Below, piece by piece: positions 27,313 to 36,816 of a DNA stretch of 64,000 nt (the stretch's first letter is position 1; every line of letters starts with the position of its first letter). The notes below the pieces were generated by a model. That model had not been told where the DNA came from. It saw only the letters and a list, made by a program, of their open reading frames with translations, and made no database searches. The DNA comes from JACQQW01 sp964520655 (GTDB lineage: Bacteria > Omnitrophota > Gorgyraeia > Zapsychrales > Fredricksoniimonadaceae), in the NCBI GenBank assembly GCA_964520655.1, contig CAZFNI010000012.1, forward strand, positions 4,978 through 68,977, in the 5' to 3' direction. The position numbers were made by a program, and so were the translations under genes.

Positions 27313-27352
27313 GAAATTTAATATCATTTGCGCAAAATAAAAAGAAGCCTTT

Positions 27353-27880
27353 TCATCTATTTGAAGCACCCATCAAATCATTTATAAAATCTAGATTCAC
27401 ATTCACACCTAATTCTTCTGCCTTTCTAACATCTGCCCAAGCCTTGTCGTATTCCTTTAAATGATAATAAGCTACCGCTCTTAGATTATATGCTTTCCCA
27501 TATTCAGGTTTTAAGACGATGGCGCGGGAAAGATCATTCACCGCTTCATGCAGCTTTTCCTCTTTAGCCAGTGTTTGCCCTCGATTAAAAAAAGCCTGAG
27601 GGTCATTGGGATTTAAATCAACTGCTCGGGAGAAATCTTGGAGAGCCTCTTCACTCCTGCCCTGTTGAGCAAGAACTACACCGCGATTGTTATATGCTTG
27701 CGCGAACAACGGATCGATCTCAATGACTTTGTTATATTCCTCTAAAGCAAGCTCTGGTGAATTTTGTTTATAATATAGGTCGCCCTGCTTTTTGTGTTCC
27801 AAGGAGGTATCCGCCAACACAGCAGAAATATTAAATAGGAATGAAAACAGCAGCATTAAAGATATGCGATCATTCATCAT
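27353..27880 (-). CDS. Secreted TPR-repeat protein
   Basis: 175 aa from tandem ATGs at 27880/27877, with AGGCAG upstream and 4 bases after the ABC transporter stop. A signal peptide (I-S-L-M-L-L-F-S-F-L-F-N) is followed by at least four TPR units with the N-P-N-D-P-Q-A-F-F-N-R-G and A-Y-N-N-R-G patterns. TPRs are protein-interaction scaffolds. Probably cotranscribed with the MsbA-like gene, but its partner is unknown. Confidence 0.85.
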   Translation of the reverse strand: MMNDRISLMLLFSFLFNISAVLADTSLEHKKQGDLYYKQNSPELALEEYNKVIEIDPLFAQAYNNRGVVLAQQGRSEEALQDFSRAVDLNPNDPQAFFNRGQTLAKEEKLHEAVNDLSRAIVLKPEYGKAYNLRAVAYYHLKEYDKAWADVRKAEELGVNVNLDFINDLMGASNR

Positions 27881-27884
27881 CTGC

Positions 27885-29687
27885 CTATTGTTGGGGATGG
27901 TGGAATTGGGTTTCGTAAAGACGACGGTACAGAGGGCAGGAAAACAGCAGGTCATCATGAGGTCCGCAGCCAACGATCTTTCCACCCTCGATCACAACGA
28001 TCTTGTCCGCTTTCATGATCGTCGACAAACGATGAGCAATGGCGATGACCGTCCTGCCTTGCATGAGCTCATCAAGCGCCTGCTGGACATATTTCTCTGA
28101 TTCAGAATCCAAAGCACTTGTCGCTTCATCCAATATCAGGATCGGCGGGTTTTTCAAGATAGCCCTTGCAATCGTTAAACGCTGTTTCTCCCCACCGGAT
28201 AATCGAAATCCGCGGTCACCCACCATTGTCTCGTAACCCTTGGGCATTTTCTCAACAAAATGACTGGCGTATGCATGCTGGGCAGCAATTTTGATCTGAT
28301 CATCCGTCGCATCAAATGTGCCGTATGCGATATTGTTACGAACCGTATCATTAAAAAGAACAGCCTCCTGAGTCACAATGCCGATCTGGCCCCGCAGCGA
28401 TCTAAAGGACAATTCTTTCACATTTACTCCGTCAAACAGCACATTACCGTTTGAAGCGTCATAGAAACGAGGGATCAGATTGACCAGCGTTGACTTCCCG
28501 CTGCCTGTCGGGCCGACAATGGCAATGAGCTCGCCCTTTTTGATCTCAAGATTGATATCCGCCAGAACAGGGTCCCCTGACTTGTCATAGCTAAAGGTCA
28601 CGTGGTCAAACACAACTTTCTGCTTAAGGGCATCCGCCTCTTTGGCATTTTCTTTTTCGACAACGGTCGGCTTAGCATCAAGCACCTCATAGATGCGCTC
28701 ATTCGCGGCCAGCGCTTGCTGGACAATCGCTTGAACGTTAGCTAACTTCTTAATGGGCCGTATGACCTGAAGGATCGACACAAAAAAGAATAAAAATACC
28801 CCAAAAGATAACTTACCTAAAAGAACATCTTTACCCAAAATCATCAAGATGACCATGCCGCAGATCGCACCAGCAATCTCTGTGATCGGTCCGACCATCA
28901 TCATACTGATCAATGATTTCATCTTGACCTTGTAAAAACCTTGATTTTGCTGACGGAAACGTTCGATCTCATATTTCTCCGTGCAAAAGGCTTTTAGAAT
29001 ACGCACTCCGGAGATAGTCTCCAATAAGTGTGAACTAATGTCAGCGATCTTCTCCTGGATATTCTTCGATAATTTTCTCAAGCGTTTAGAAACAACGGCC
29101 ATCGGCCAGCCTATTAGCGGGAACATGATAAAAACGATCATTGTCCCCTTGAAATTGACTGTTAATGAAAATGATATGAACACCAGGATCAGAAAAGGCT
29201 GACGGAATAAGTCTGTGATCGCATAAGACACGGCATTCTCGATCGCGGCGACATCGTTCGTGATGCGGGAGACCAATTCCCCTGTACGCTTTTTAGAGAA
29301 ATAATCCAGTGACAGCGTCTGAATGCGTTCGAATAATCGTGAACGCACATCCCTCATGACACTTTGGGCAATATCATTCATTAAATAATCACTTAAGAAC
29401 AACACAGCCTGTTTGACTAAGAACATCGCCAAAAATGTGACAGGAATAAGCTTGAACAAGGTCATGGCATCGGCTGTATTAAGCCAATTGACGATCTCAT
29501 TAAAAAACGCAGGCACTTTATTGGGCAAAATGATCTTTTTATTGGTAAAAATACGGTCAATGACCGGCAGCATGAAGGACAGCTGTACGCCTTCAAAAAG
29601 GGAAGACAAAAGGATAAAGAACAACGCAAGACTAAAACGCTTTTTGTACCCGCTGACAAAGGAGAGAAGTTTGAGATAATTCTTCAT
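27885..29687 (-). CDS. msbA: MsbA-like lipid-flippase ABC transporter
   Basis: 600 aa half-transporter with fused membrane domain (six helices, residues 1-310) and ATPase domain: Walker A G-P-T-G-S-G-K-S-T, signature L-S-G-G-E-K-Q-R, Walker B I-L-I-L-D-E-A-T-S-A-L-D, then the H-loop A-H-R-L-S-T. The start M-K-N-Y-L-K-L-L is typical of the family and fits the promoter 10 bases upstream; longer readings overlap the divergent gene. MsbA flips lipid A-core across the inner membrane, consistent with the neighbouring lpxB. Confidence 0.88.
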   Translation of the reverse strand: MKNYLKLLSFVSGYKKRFSLALFFILLSSLFEGVQLSFMLPVIDRIFTNKKIILPNKVPAFFNEIVNWLNTADAMTLFKLIPVTFLAMFLVKQAVLFLSDYLMNDIAQSVMRDVRSRLFERIQTLSLDYFSKKRTGELVSRITNDVAAIENAVSYAITDLFRQPFLILVFISFSLTVNFKGTMIVFIMFPLIGWPMAVVSKRLRKLSKNIQEKIADISSHLLETISGVRILKAFCTEKYEIERFRQQNQGFYKVKMKSLISMMMVGPITEIAGAICGMVILMILGKDVLLGKLSFGVFLFFFVSILQVIRPIKKLANVQAIVQQALAANERIYEVLDAKPTVVEKENAKEADALKQKVVFDHVTFSYDKSGDPVLADINLEIKKGELIAIVGPTGSGKSTLVNLIPRFYDASNGNVLFDGVNVKELSFRSLRGQIGIVTQEAVLFNDTVRNNIAYGTFDATDDQIKIAAQHAYASHFVEKMPKGYETMVGDRGFRLSGGEKQRLTIARAILKNPPILILDEATSALDSESEKYVQQALDELMQGRTVIAIAHRLSTIMKADKIVVIEGGKIVGCGPHDDLLFSCPLYRRLYETQFHHPQQ

Positions 29688-29697
29688 AGGAGATTTG

Positions 29698-29726
29698 AAT
29701 TTAGCATGGGGTTTGACATTTGTCGA
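29698..29726 (-). promoter_or_regulatory. Promoter of the msbA-like gene
   Basis: Minus-strand TCGACA (29726-29721), 17-base spacer, TAAATT (29703-29698), 10 bases before the ATG at 29687. There is no Shine-Dalgarno sequence between them, so the 5' leader would be about 3 bases. It interlocks with the divergent plus-strand promoter, so the two probably compete. Confidence 0.5.
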
Positions 29727-29741
29727 GGGCTTTGTTAGTAT
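29713..29741 (+). promoter_or_regulatory. Leaderless-type promoter of the oxidoreductase-lpxB operon
   Basis: TTGACA (29713-29718), 17-base spacer, TAGTAT (29736-29741), then 7 bases to the ATG at 29749. Transcription would begin at or next to the start codon. No ribosome binding site is present. Confidence 0.7.
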
Positions 29742-29748
29742 CCTTTTC

Positions 29749-30684
29749 ATGCAAAAAATCAACATAGCCCTCATTGGCTGCGGCTTCCTGGGCAGCCGTC
29801 ATCTAAAGACACTTCACAATCTAAGGAACAAGATCAACATCACTGCGATATGCGACCATAACGCAGAAAACGCTAAAAGTTTAGCCAAACAATACCATGT
29901 TCCTTTTGTCACAGACTATAAGGAGCTTTCCGGAAAAGTAGATGCCGTTAGCATCTGCACCCCCACGATCTCCCACAAAGAGATCGCTGAATATTTCCTA
30001 TCTAACAATGTGCACACTTTTGTTGAGAAACCCATTACCACAACCATTGACGAGGCCAATGTGCTGGTGGATCTTGCTGCCGCAAAAAACCTAAAACTCC
30101 AGGTGGGTCATGTAGAACGTTTTAACGCGGCCTTCACTGCGATCGCGCCTCTTGTGAAAGATCCCTTATTCATCGAATGCCATCGTCTGAACTTGTTCCC
30201 CAACAGGTCGCTTGATATAGGGGTTGTTCTGGATCTGATGATCCATGATATCGACATCATTTTAGGTTTGGTCAATTCCCCTATCAAAGACGTTCAGGCT
30301 GTTGGCGTTAATGTCTTAACGGACAAAGAAGATATTGCCAATGCCCGTTTAACTTTTGCGAACGGCTGCGTTTGCAACGTGACCGCCAGCCGCATATCAC
30401 CGGAAGTGACGCGCAAGATCCGCATGTTCACCAAAAACGCATATATATCGCTCGACTATGCCAAACAGGAAGCAAAAATGTATACCAAGGATGAACGCGG
30501 CATCCACTTGAAAAATTTACCCATTGAAAAAGACGAGCCGCTCAAACGCGAACTGGAACATTTTATCGATTGCATCCGTGAAGGCAATAAGCCTTTGGTC
30601 TCTGGAGCTGAGGGACGTGAAGCGCTGCGCCTCGCACTAACCATCAATCAAAAGATATGGGAACACCGACAAAACGCCTCTTGA
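29749..30684 (+). CDS. Gfo/Idh/MocA-family NAD(P)-dependent oxidoreductase
   Basis: 311 aa from the ATG at 29749. Rossmann motif A-L-I-G-C-G-F-L-G near the N-terminus, the family E-K-P motif (F-V-E-K-P-I-T) with the catalytic lysine, and a later M-I-H-D-I-D substrate-site motif. The partner of lpxB, whose start lies inside its last 28 bases. Family members act on sugars or sugar nucleotides. With lpxB and msbA next door, a GnnA-like UDP-GlcNAc 3-dehydrogenase for 3-amino lipid A is possible, but no GnnB-type aminotransferase is in the window, so substrate is unassigned. Confidence 0.88.
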   Translation: MQKINIALIGCGFLGSRHLKTLHNLRNKINITAICDHNAENAKSLAKQYHVPFVTDYKELSGKVDAVSICTPTISHKEIAEYFLSNNVHTFVEKPITTTIDEANVLVDLAAAKNLKLQVGHVERFNAAFTAIAPLVKDPLFIECHRLNLFPNRSLDIGVVLDLMIHDIDIILGLVNSPIKDVQAVGVNVLTDKEDIANARLTFANGCVCNVTASRISPEVTRKIRMFTKNAYISLDYAKQEAKMYTKDERGIHLKNLPIEKDEPLKRELEHFIDCIREGNKPLVSGAEGREALRLALTINQKIWEHRQNAS

Positions 30685-31805
30685 TCGTTGCGGGAGAAGC
30701 CTCCGGGGATATGCGTGCCGCCGGGGTTGTCCGCGCCATTCTTAAAGATCATCCCGAATATCATTTTATCGGCGTTGGCGGCGAACACATGAAGGCCGCT
30801 GGGGTTGAGATCCTGGAGAACATCGACCAGCTAGGTGTTGTGGGATTTCTCGAAGTGATCAAACACCTCCCCGTGATCACCCGGATCTTCAACAGCATAC
30901 TTGCCTCGATCAAAGAGCATCAGGTTGACGCTGCTATTTTAGTCGACTATCCGGGTTTCAACATGAAATTGGCTCAAAGCTTGAAAAAGTCAGGTGTCAC
31001 TGTCTTTTATTATGTCAGCCCCCAAGTCTGGGCGTGGAAAGAAAAACGCATCAACGTACTAAAAAAGATCGTCGATAAAATGCTGGTACTTTTTCCCTTT
31101 GAAAAAGAGATCTACGCCAAGTACGGCATGGATGTGGATTATGTCGGCCACCCCCTCTTAGATGAAGTTAAGATCACGGAACCGCCATCGAGCATCAAAG
31201 CCCGTCTAGGTATTAAACCTCAAATGCAGACAATAGGCCTTCTTCCCGGATCAAGAGAAAAAGAGATCACCCGTCATCTCCCAGAAATGCTTGCCGCGGC
31301 AAAGATCCTTCTCTCTAAAAAGCAAGACAGAAAATTCATCGTCCTGAGAGCACCGACCATCCCCAAGGAGACGATCAAAAGCATTATCGATGCCAGCGGC
31401 GTGGAGGCCATCATTTACGAAGGACCCGTGTACAATGGGATCGGAGCAATGGACGCGGTGATGGTCGCATCCGGCACCGCGACACTGGAATGCGGTCTAC
31501 TGCTTCGTCCCATGGTCATTATGTACAAAACCGCCTGGCCCACCTATTGGCTGGCGAAAAGTTTCGTTAAAATCCCCTATATCGGATTAGTCAATGTGGT
31601 TGCCGGAAAAAAGATCATCCCTGAACTTATCCAGCAGGACGCAACAGGCGAGAAACTGGCACAAGCGATTGAGAACATATTCTCTAATCCTAACACCTAC
31701 GGACAAATGACCAATGATCTGGCCATGGTCAAAGCAAAACTTGGCGCCTCCGGTGCTAACAGCCGCGCTGCCGCGATCATAACTTCTTTTCTAGATCAAC
31801 AATGA
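30657..31805 (+). CDS. lpxB: Lipid-A-disaccharide synthase
   Basis: 382 aa GT19 glycosyltransferase joining UDP-diacylglucosamine and lipid X at the inner membrane. Seen: N-terminal V-A-G-E-A-S-G-D, V-D-Y-P-G-F-N, S-P-Q-V-W-A-W, G-H-P-L-L-D, L-L-P-G-S-R-E-K-E-I and a nucleotide-site segment A-S-G-T-A-T-L-E. Full family length. This shows a lipid A outer membrane. It overlaps the preceding gene by 28 bases and its 3' end overlaps the convergent batD by 29 bases. Confidence 0.97.
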   Translation: MGTPTKRLLIVAGEASGDMRAAGVVRAILKDHPEYHFIGVGGEHMKAAGVEILENIDQLGVVGFLEVIKHLPVITRIFNSILASIKEHQVDAAILVDYPGFNMKLAQSLKKSGVTVFYYVSPQVWAWKEKRINVLKKIVDKMLVLFPFEKEIYAKYGMDVDYVGHPLLDEVKITEPPSSIKARLGIKPQMQTIGLLPGSREKEITRHLPEMLAAAKILLSKKQDRKFIVLRAPTIPKETIKSIIDASGVEAIIYEGPVYNGIGAMDAVMVASGTATLECGLLLRPMVIMYKTAWPTYWLAKSFVKIPYIGLVNVVAGKKIIPELIQQDATGEKLAQAIENIFSNPNTYGQMTNDLAMVKAKLGASGANSRAAAIITSFLDQQ

Positions 31806-33573
31806 TGGATTGGACTTTCAAAAGGTCTTCCTGCATGCGTGACTGGTCGACGTGAACGCTTGCAAACTGCACCATATCCGCGTTCTCATAAACAGCTTTC
31901 ATGCTGTCGATCACGATAACTGACACACCTTTATCCTTTAATAACACAAGGATGTCGGACACTGTCAAGCTCGCGGCTGGCCGATGTAATTTGTCTGCCA
32001 AATAGTTATTCATTGTTCTGACCAGCACATGATAGAAATCTTTGGGTAAGCCGGCATTCAAATGTCCAGAAGCCGTCTTGATCCCCATCCTGGCAGTCTT
32101 AAATGCACGATGCCGTCTAGCGAATGCGGTATCCGTCTGCATCTTGTCATTAAAACGGGTCAACAGCCATAACACCACTGCGAATACACCCATAATAAGA
32201 ACTCCTGCACGAAACTGCCATTTCCTGGAGAGCTTAATCAGGGATCTGACCGGATCAATGATATATTTCTTCACATAATCAATCTGGACCACACCTTTAG
32301 TTACTGATCCTTTGGAAAGATCCGCAAATCCCACCGCTTTGAATTCCTGATCTTTCGCGACGGGTGACACTTTAAGTCCAAACGGCCCCTGGGTAATCGT
32401 TTTATATTGTCCTGCGATCGGGTCAAAATAATTGAACACGATAGCCGGCACCTGCTTGATCTCCTCGCTGGAAGGGATAATGACCTGCTCCACGATCCGG
32501 CTATTATCCACATCTTTGATCACAGGATCATAGGTTTTGAAATTCTTGTCAACAAACTCCGGCATATGCAGCGATCTAAAATTCGCATCACCGGATAATT
32601 TCATCCGCAGCGTAATGGGATCCCCCACATGAACCTCATAAGGATTAATGGTCACAAAGAAATTCATTTGACCAACGGCTCCTGTAAAATCAGCCGGCTT
32701 CCCTTCAGTTGGCAGCTGGTGGACATTGATCTTCATGGCGCTGGCATTGACCATAATAGGGCGCTCCTGATAACTGTCGAACATGCCATTAAAAAAATCA
32801 TCATTGAAGAACCCCTTTCCACCTAACGGGTTCGCTCCTTTTGTCCTGTAAAGTAAACTCCCAGAGATCTGGATGGGACCGATATTCAATTCACCGGGAC
32901 GTGTGGGATAAATGAATGTTTGATAATCAACAACCGTATGCTGCACCCCGTTGACCACCTCATTATACTGAGGGGGTTGGGCAAAATTATCCATCGTAAA
33001 ACCATTCTGTTCAAACTTTGGGAATTGCAGGTTACGGATAGGAAGCTGGTTGATATAGAGCTTAATGCGGATAGGGACCTTTTGCCCTAAATACACGTTG
33101 GCTTGGGGCGTTGACACGACCATGAATATCTTATCTTTCAAAGAAACTGAAGTATCACCGGCAATAGGATTTGCCGCTGTCGGTGAAGACGGTGCCGCAT
33201 CCGAGATCACCAGGTCAATGGGACCTGTCACATATGATTTACCGTCGATCACAACCGTTAGCGGTGGGATCTGCACCTGTCCAGTTTTAGTCGGGAAAAT
33301 GCTGTAATTATACGCGTGTATGCTGGAATATTGGCCATTGATGATCGAAATGCTTGTGGATGGCCCCAAGTAGTTAGTATCAATCCCATCGATCTTTGGC
33401 AATGGGGGTGGTTCAATACCGCCCTTGATACCATGAATGGTCAATGTCAATTGCCCGGCATCGCCAATGGTCAATTGATTGGATTGGACAGTAGCCTCAA
33501 CACTAACATCTTCTGCCAGAACCCATCCGCTAAATAATACCAGCATCATTACCGATAGCAATACCCGTCTCAT
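31777..33573 (-). CDS. batD: BatD, oxygen-tolerance-type membrane protein
   Basis: 598 aa from the ATG at 33573 (TGATG overlap with batC). Signal peptide, several beta-sandwich domains (V-E-A-T-V-Q-S-N-Q-L-T near the N-terminus), a Pro-rich middle, then one membrane helix around residue 450 and a cytosolic tail. This is the BatD layout. Family knowledge: Bat proteins work with a MoxR AAA+ ATPase and VWA proteins and have been linked to aerotolerance and envelope stress. It is the last gene of the MoxR/Bat operon. Confidence 0.88.
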   Translation of the reverse strand: MRRVLLSVMMLVLFSGWVLAEDVSVEATVQSNQLTIGDAGQLTLTIHGIKGGIEPPPLPKIDGIDTNYLGPSTSISIINGQYSSIHAYNYSIFPTKTGQVQIPPLTVVIDGKSYVTGPIDLVISDAAPSSPTAANPIAGDTSVSLKDKIFMVVSTPQANVYLGQKVPIRIKLYINQLPIRNLQFPKFEQNGFTMDNFAQPPQYNEVVNGVQHTVVDYQTFIYPTRPGELNIGPIQISGSLLYRTKGANPLGGKGFFNDDFFNGMFDSYQERPIMVNASAMKINVHQLPTEGKPADFTGAVGQMNFFVTINPYEVHVGDPITLRMKLSGDANFRSLHMPEFVDKNFKTYDPVIKDVDNSRIVEQVIIPSSEEIKQVPAIVFNYFDPIAGQYKTITQGPFGLKVSPVAKDQEFKAVGFADLSKGSVTKGVVQIDYVKKYIIDPVRSLIKLSRKWQFRAGVLIMGVFAVVLWLLTRFNDKMQTDTAFARRHRAFKTARMGIKTASGHLNAGLPKDFYHVLVRTMNNYLADKLHRPAASLTVSDILVLLKDKGVSVIVIDSMKAVYENADMVQFASVHVDQSRMQEDLLKVQSIIVDLEKKL

Positions 33574-34394
33574 CACCAATCCTTGGCTACAGGCTTTTCT
33601 TCGCCCTTAGTTCTCTCGATAAAATTCAAAAGCCCCTGAGGCTCCTCATTGCGTTGGTAATCTTCTAAAATATCTTTAGCTTCTTGGGGATCCAGCGCAC
33701 CATCTCCTTTATTTTCTGTCCCACTGTTCTTATTGTCTAGGGATTTCTTAGTCTGTTGATCTTTCGGCTCAGATGAAGCGTCATGTTTTTCCTGCTGTTT
33801 GTCTTTATCTCCGTTCTTTTGCTCCTCACCTGACTTATTGGGCTGCTCCTGCTGCCCTTGACCCTGGTCATTCTTTTGTCCCTGATCACGCTGATCCTCT
33901 TTACCCGACTTGTCTTTATCCTTTTGATCCTTATTATGATCTTTGTTCTGATCTTTTTGCTGATCTTGCTCTTTATCCTTTTTCTGTTGTTGCTTTTGCT
34001 GTTGATCCTGCTGCTGTTTCTTCTTTTTCTTTAGTTTCTCTAATTCTCTAGAAACAATATCACGATTAAAGACAGCATCGGCATCCTTACCGTTCTTGTT
34101 AATCACGTCGATATAACTTGAAAGAGACTTCTCCAGATCATCGATCGCCCCATCTAAATTCGTTTGAGCTCGAGCCTTACCCTGACGAAAATAGGTGTTT
34201 CCTAAATTATACCGCGCGACATCGTCCTGCCCACCTTCCTTTAAGGCATTCTGGTAGAACTTGACAGCTTCCTCATACTGTCCTTGACGGTAGCTGGCAT
34301 TACCATTCTTAACGATATCGGCAGAATTGCCCGCCCAAAGGTTGGAAGCAGCGGTCAGAATAATAAAGCAATTAAGCACACACTTAAGAACCAT
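33573..34394 (-). CDS. batC: BatC-like TPR protein with Lys/Gln-rich low-complexity tract
   Basis: 273 aa. Signal peptide (ending N-L-W-A), two TPR-like repeats (G-N-A-S-Y-R-Q-G-Q-Y-E-E-A and A-R-Y-N-L-G-N-T-Y-F-R-Q-G-K), then about 120 residues dominated by K, Q, D, E and G (residues 120-240), probably disordered. A short C-terminal motif (A-K-D-I-L-E-D-Y-Q) ends it. TPR proteins of Bat operons are periplasmic adaptors. The charged tract is longer than usual. Confidence 0.85.
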   Translation of the reverse strand: MVLKCVLNCFIILTAASNLWAGNSADIVKNGNASYRQGQYEEAVKFYQNALKEGGQDDVARYNLGNTYFRQGKARAQTNLDGAIDDLEKSLSSYIDVINKNGKDADAVFNRDIVSRELEKLKKKKKQQQDQQQKQQQKKDKEQDQQKDQNKDHNKDQKDKDKSGKEDQRDQGQKNDQGQGQQEQPNKSGEEQKNGDKDKQQEKHDASSEPKDQQTKKSLDNKNSGTENKGDGALDPQEAKDILEDYQRNEEPQGLLNFIERTKGEEKPVAKDW

Positions 34395-35326
34395 TGGAAC
34401 CTTTCGTAATACTTCTTCTCTTTTCTCTGTTCAACATCTGTTTTATCCAGTTTTGATATCTGTTCCTGGTACAAATAATCCAAACCGAATTGCGCCCCGG
34501 ACGAACGGACATACGCACCACTGGTTAAATACGCGATCTGCTGCAGAACATTCTCATTCAATCGGGATTTCACATAATTACCCTGAGCATCTTTCAAATA
34601 TTGAACGCCTCCGTTCTCATCCGGGATCTGGATCAAATCCCCCGCTGCTGTTCCCATCCCAACTGTATAGATCTTCATGTTAAGCTCTTTGGCCTTCTTG
34701 GCCGAACTTAACAGTTCCCCCTCAAGATCTTCACCATCAGTGATGATGACCAAGGATTTATAATGCCCTTTGGACCCTTTATAGGCTTTCTCTGCCTCAG
34801 TGATCGCGCTGGAAATATCTGTTCCGCCGCGGGGAATGGTGTCGGTACTTAGGTCATTGAGACTTAAAAAAAAACCATTGTAATCATTGGTCAAGGGACA
34901 GACCAAAAAAGCTGTTCCCGCGAATGCGATCAACCCTACTCTGTCGCCTTTTAATTTCTTTAACAGATCTTTTATCTCTAATTTGGTCCGCTCAAGCCGG
35001 GAAGGCTTGACATCCTGAGTTAACATGCTTTTTGAAACATCGACCGCGATCAAAATATCAACGCCCTGACGTTTAACATCTTCGATTTTGTATCCCCATT
35101 GTGGACGCGCTAAGGCAATACAGGCAAATGCCAAAAGAACCACCAGCGCTATTGCTTTACGCTGCCAGAAACGCCGGCTGTCAGCTTTCAACTTAGGCGA
35201 TAACAATTCATTCTGCACAAAACGGTCTGTCAACACTGACCGGCGCTGGTATAAAAAGTACAATCCAAACGCCACTAGCGGCAGAAACCACAAACCATGC
35301 AAATATATCGGCGCTCCGAAATCCAT
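34355..35326 (-). CDS. batB: BatB-like VWA-domain membrane protein
   Basis: 323 aa. Two N-terminal membrane helices (near residues 10-25 and 57-75), a von Willebrand factor A domain with MIDAS D-V-S-K-S-M and T-D-G-E-D, and a C-terminal membrane helix. VWA domains bind protein partners through a metal ion. Paralogue of the adjacent batA. The reading overlaps batC by 40 bases. Confidence 0.92.
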   Translation of the reverse strand: MDFGAPIYLHGLWFLPLVAFGLYFLYQRRSVLTDRFVQNELLSPKLKADSRRFWQRKAIALVVLLAFACIALARPQWGYKIEDVKRQGVDILIAVDVSKSMLTQDVKPSRLERTKLEIKDLLKKLKGDRVGLIAFAGTAFLVCPLTNDYNGFFLSLNDLSTDTIPRGGTDISSAITEAEKAYKGSKGHYKSLVIITDGEDLEGELLSSAKKAKELNMKIYTVGMGTAAGDLIQIPDENGGVQYLKDAQGNYVKSRLNENVLQQIAYLTSGAYVRSSGAQFGLDYLYQEQISKLDKTDVEQRKEKKYYERFQWFLSVCLIALLF

Positions 35327-35327
35327 C

Positions 35328-36323
35328 TTACGGTATCCTAAAGAACAATGTGTTGATCAATAGTGTCTCTAGTGCCAAAAACAATATTCCAGCAATGACG
35401 AATACACCGAACAGTTCCTGATACTGCTTATACCCCACCTGTTCGATCTTTGTTTTTTCCAACTGATCGATCGCTTTATACACATTGCGCAGCGATTCCG
35501 TGTCGGTAGCCCGGTAATATTGCGCATGAGTCATATCCGCGATCTTTTTAAGACCTTCTTCATCAATGTCTGTTGGAATATTCTGGTAGAATGTGCGGCC
35601 GAACATATCCTTGACGGGATAAGGCGCATACCCTTTGGCGCCGGCACCGATGGTGTAGACCTTGATCCCCAGCGCGGCTGCTGTTTTGGCCGCGGTCATC
35701 GGTTCAATAGAACCCGTATTATTGACCCCGTCCGTCAAAAGGATAATGATCTTGGATTTGGCTTTACTGTTCTTAAAGCGTGAGATCCCCGATGCAATGC
35801 CCGAACCGATCGCTGTCCCATCCTCGATCAGTCCTAAACGCATCCTGGATAAATTAGCCTGAAGCCAATTGCGGTCGGTCGTCAACGGACAAATGGTGTA
35901 GGCTTTAGCAGCAAACCCGATCAAACCGATCTGGTCGTTGGGACGGGCATCAATGAACTCCCCGACAACTTTCTTAATGATATCAAATCGATTCAAGCGT
36001 TTCCCGTCGATCTTAAAGTCCTCCGCCATCATACTACCGGAACAGTCCAGTGCCAGAACAATATCGATCCCCTCAGACAAAACGCGACTCTCCTCCAACA
36101 CTTTCCTGGGACCGGCGATCGCGATACACAACAGCACCGCGGCCAGAACACGGCAGGCCAATGGAAGCCAGGAAAACTGCAGCCTCCAGGTCGATGGCAA
36201 ACCACCCACAATATCCGTGGATGAGAAGATGACATCTTCCTGTTTGTGTCTGCGCCAAAAAAAGAACATCACAAAAAGGATCACAGGGATCAGCACAAGC
36301 AATATGGGCGTTTTAAATTCCAT
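35328..36323 (-). CDS. batA: BatA-like VWA-domain membrane protein
   Basis: 331 aa with the same architecture as BatB: two N-terminal helices, a VWA domain with complete MIDAS (D-C-S-G-S, then T-D-G-V-N-N) and a C-terminal helix. It lies one base upstream of batB and overlaps the preceding gene by 11 bases. Confidence 0.93.
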   Translation of the reverse strand: MEFKTPILLVLIPVILFVMFFFWRRHKQEDVIFSSTDIVGGLPSTWRLQFSWLPLACRVLAAVLLCIAIAGPRKVLEESRVLSEGIDIVLALDCSGSMMAEDFKIDGKRLNRFDIIKKVVGEFIDARPNDQIGLIGFAAKAYTICPLTTDRNWLQANLSRMRLGLIEDGTAIGSGIASGISRFKNSKAKSKIIILLTDGVNNTGSIEPMTAAKTAAALGIKVYTIGAGAKGYAPYPVKDMFGRTFYQNIPTDIDEEGLKKIADMTHAQYYRATDTESLRNVYKAIDQLEKTKIEQVGYKQYQELFGVFVIAGILFLALETLLINTLFFRIP

Positions 36324-36816
36324 GGTGTGTGTCCATAATCAATTGCTTAGCCAGATCGAAATTCTGCTGAGCTTCATTCACGGTCGGCAAATGTTTGGCA
36401 AATTTAACCATATCGCACCCATTCAAGAAATCTCTTAGTGATCTTTTATGATCATCAGTTAACAGCGTGCTGGTTTGCGCGAATACCAGGAATTCTTCCG
36501 TGGTCATCTCGGGAGCCTTGAATCCAAATTGCCCCTCCAGATAATGACGGACAATGTCGGATAAACAAATATAAAATTCTTTAAACTGACCTAACTGCGG
36601 ATATCCTTTCTGATAAAGCTCCTCTAATGCTTTTAGCGCGAGCTCAGCGGGCGGCCGTGAAGATATGGCCGGCAATGGCTCTGCCGGAGCCTTTTTCCTT
36701 CTTTTTAACCAGATATACGATCCCGCGATGATCAAAACAAGCAGTACACCTAACATGATCCATCCCCAAAGTGGGAATTCTACTGGAACCCGGATGTCTT
36801 TGATATCCTCTGTCAT
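36313..36816 (-). CDS. Bat-operon single-pass membrane protein (DUF4381-like)
   Basis: 167 aa. One membrane helix (residues 17-36), a basic stop-transfer K-R-R-K-K, then a helical cytosolic domain with R-H-Y-L-E-G-Q-F-G-F-K-A-P-E-M-T-T-E-E-F, a pattern of the small protein found between DUF58 and BatA genes. Function unknown. Coupled to the DUF58 gene by an ATGA overlap. Confidence 0.8.
   Translation of the reverse strand: MTEDIKDIRVPVEFPLWGWIMLGVLLVLIIAGSYIWLKRRKKAPAEPLPAISSRPPAELALKALEELYQKGYPQLGQFKEFYICLSDIVRHYLEGQFGFKAPEMTTEEFLVFAQTSTLLTDDHKRSLRDFLNGCDMVKFAKHLPTVNEAQQNFDLAKQLIMDTHHGI

Noticed and set aside
27339..27354. Hairpin AAAAG/CTTTT after the TPR gene as a terminator
   Set aside because: Only A-T pairs in a 5-6 bp stem with a 4-base loop overlapping the stop codon; too weak to claim.
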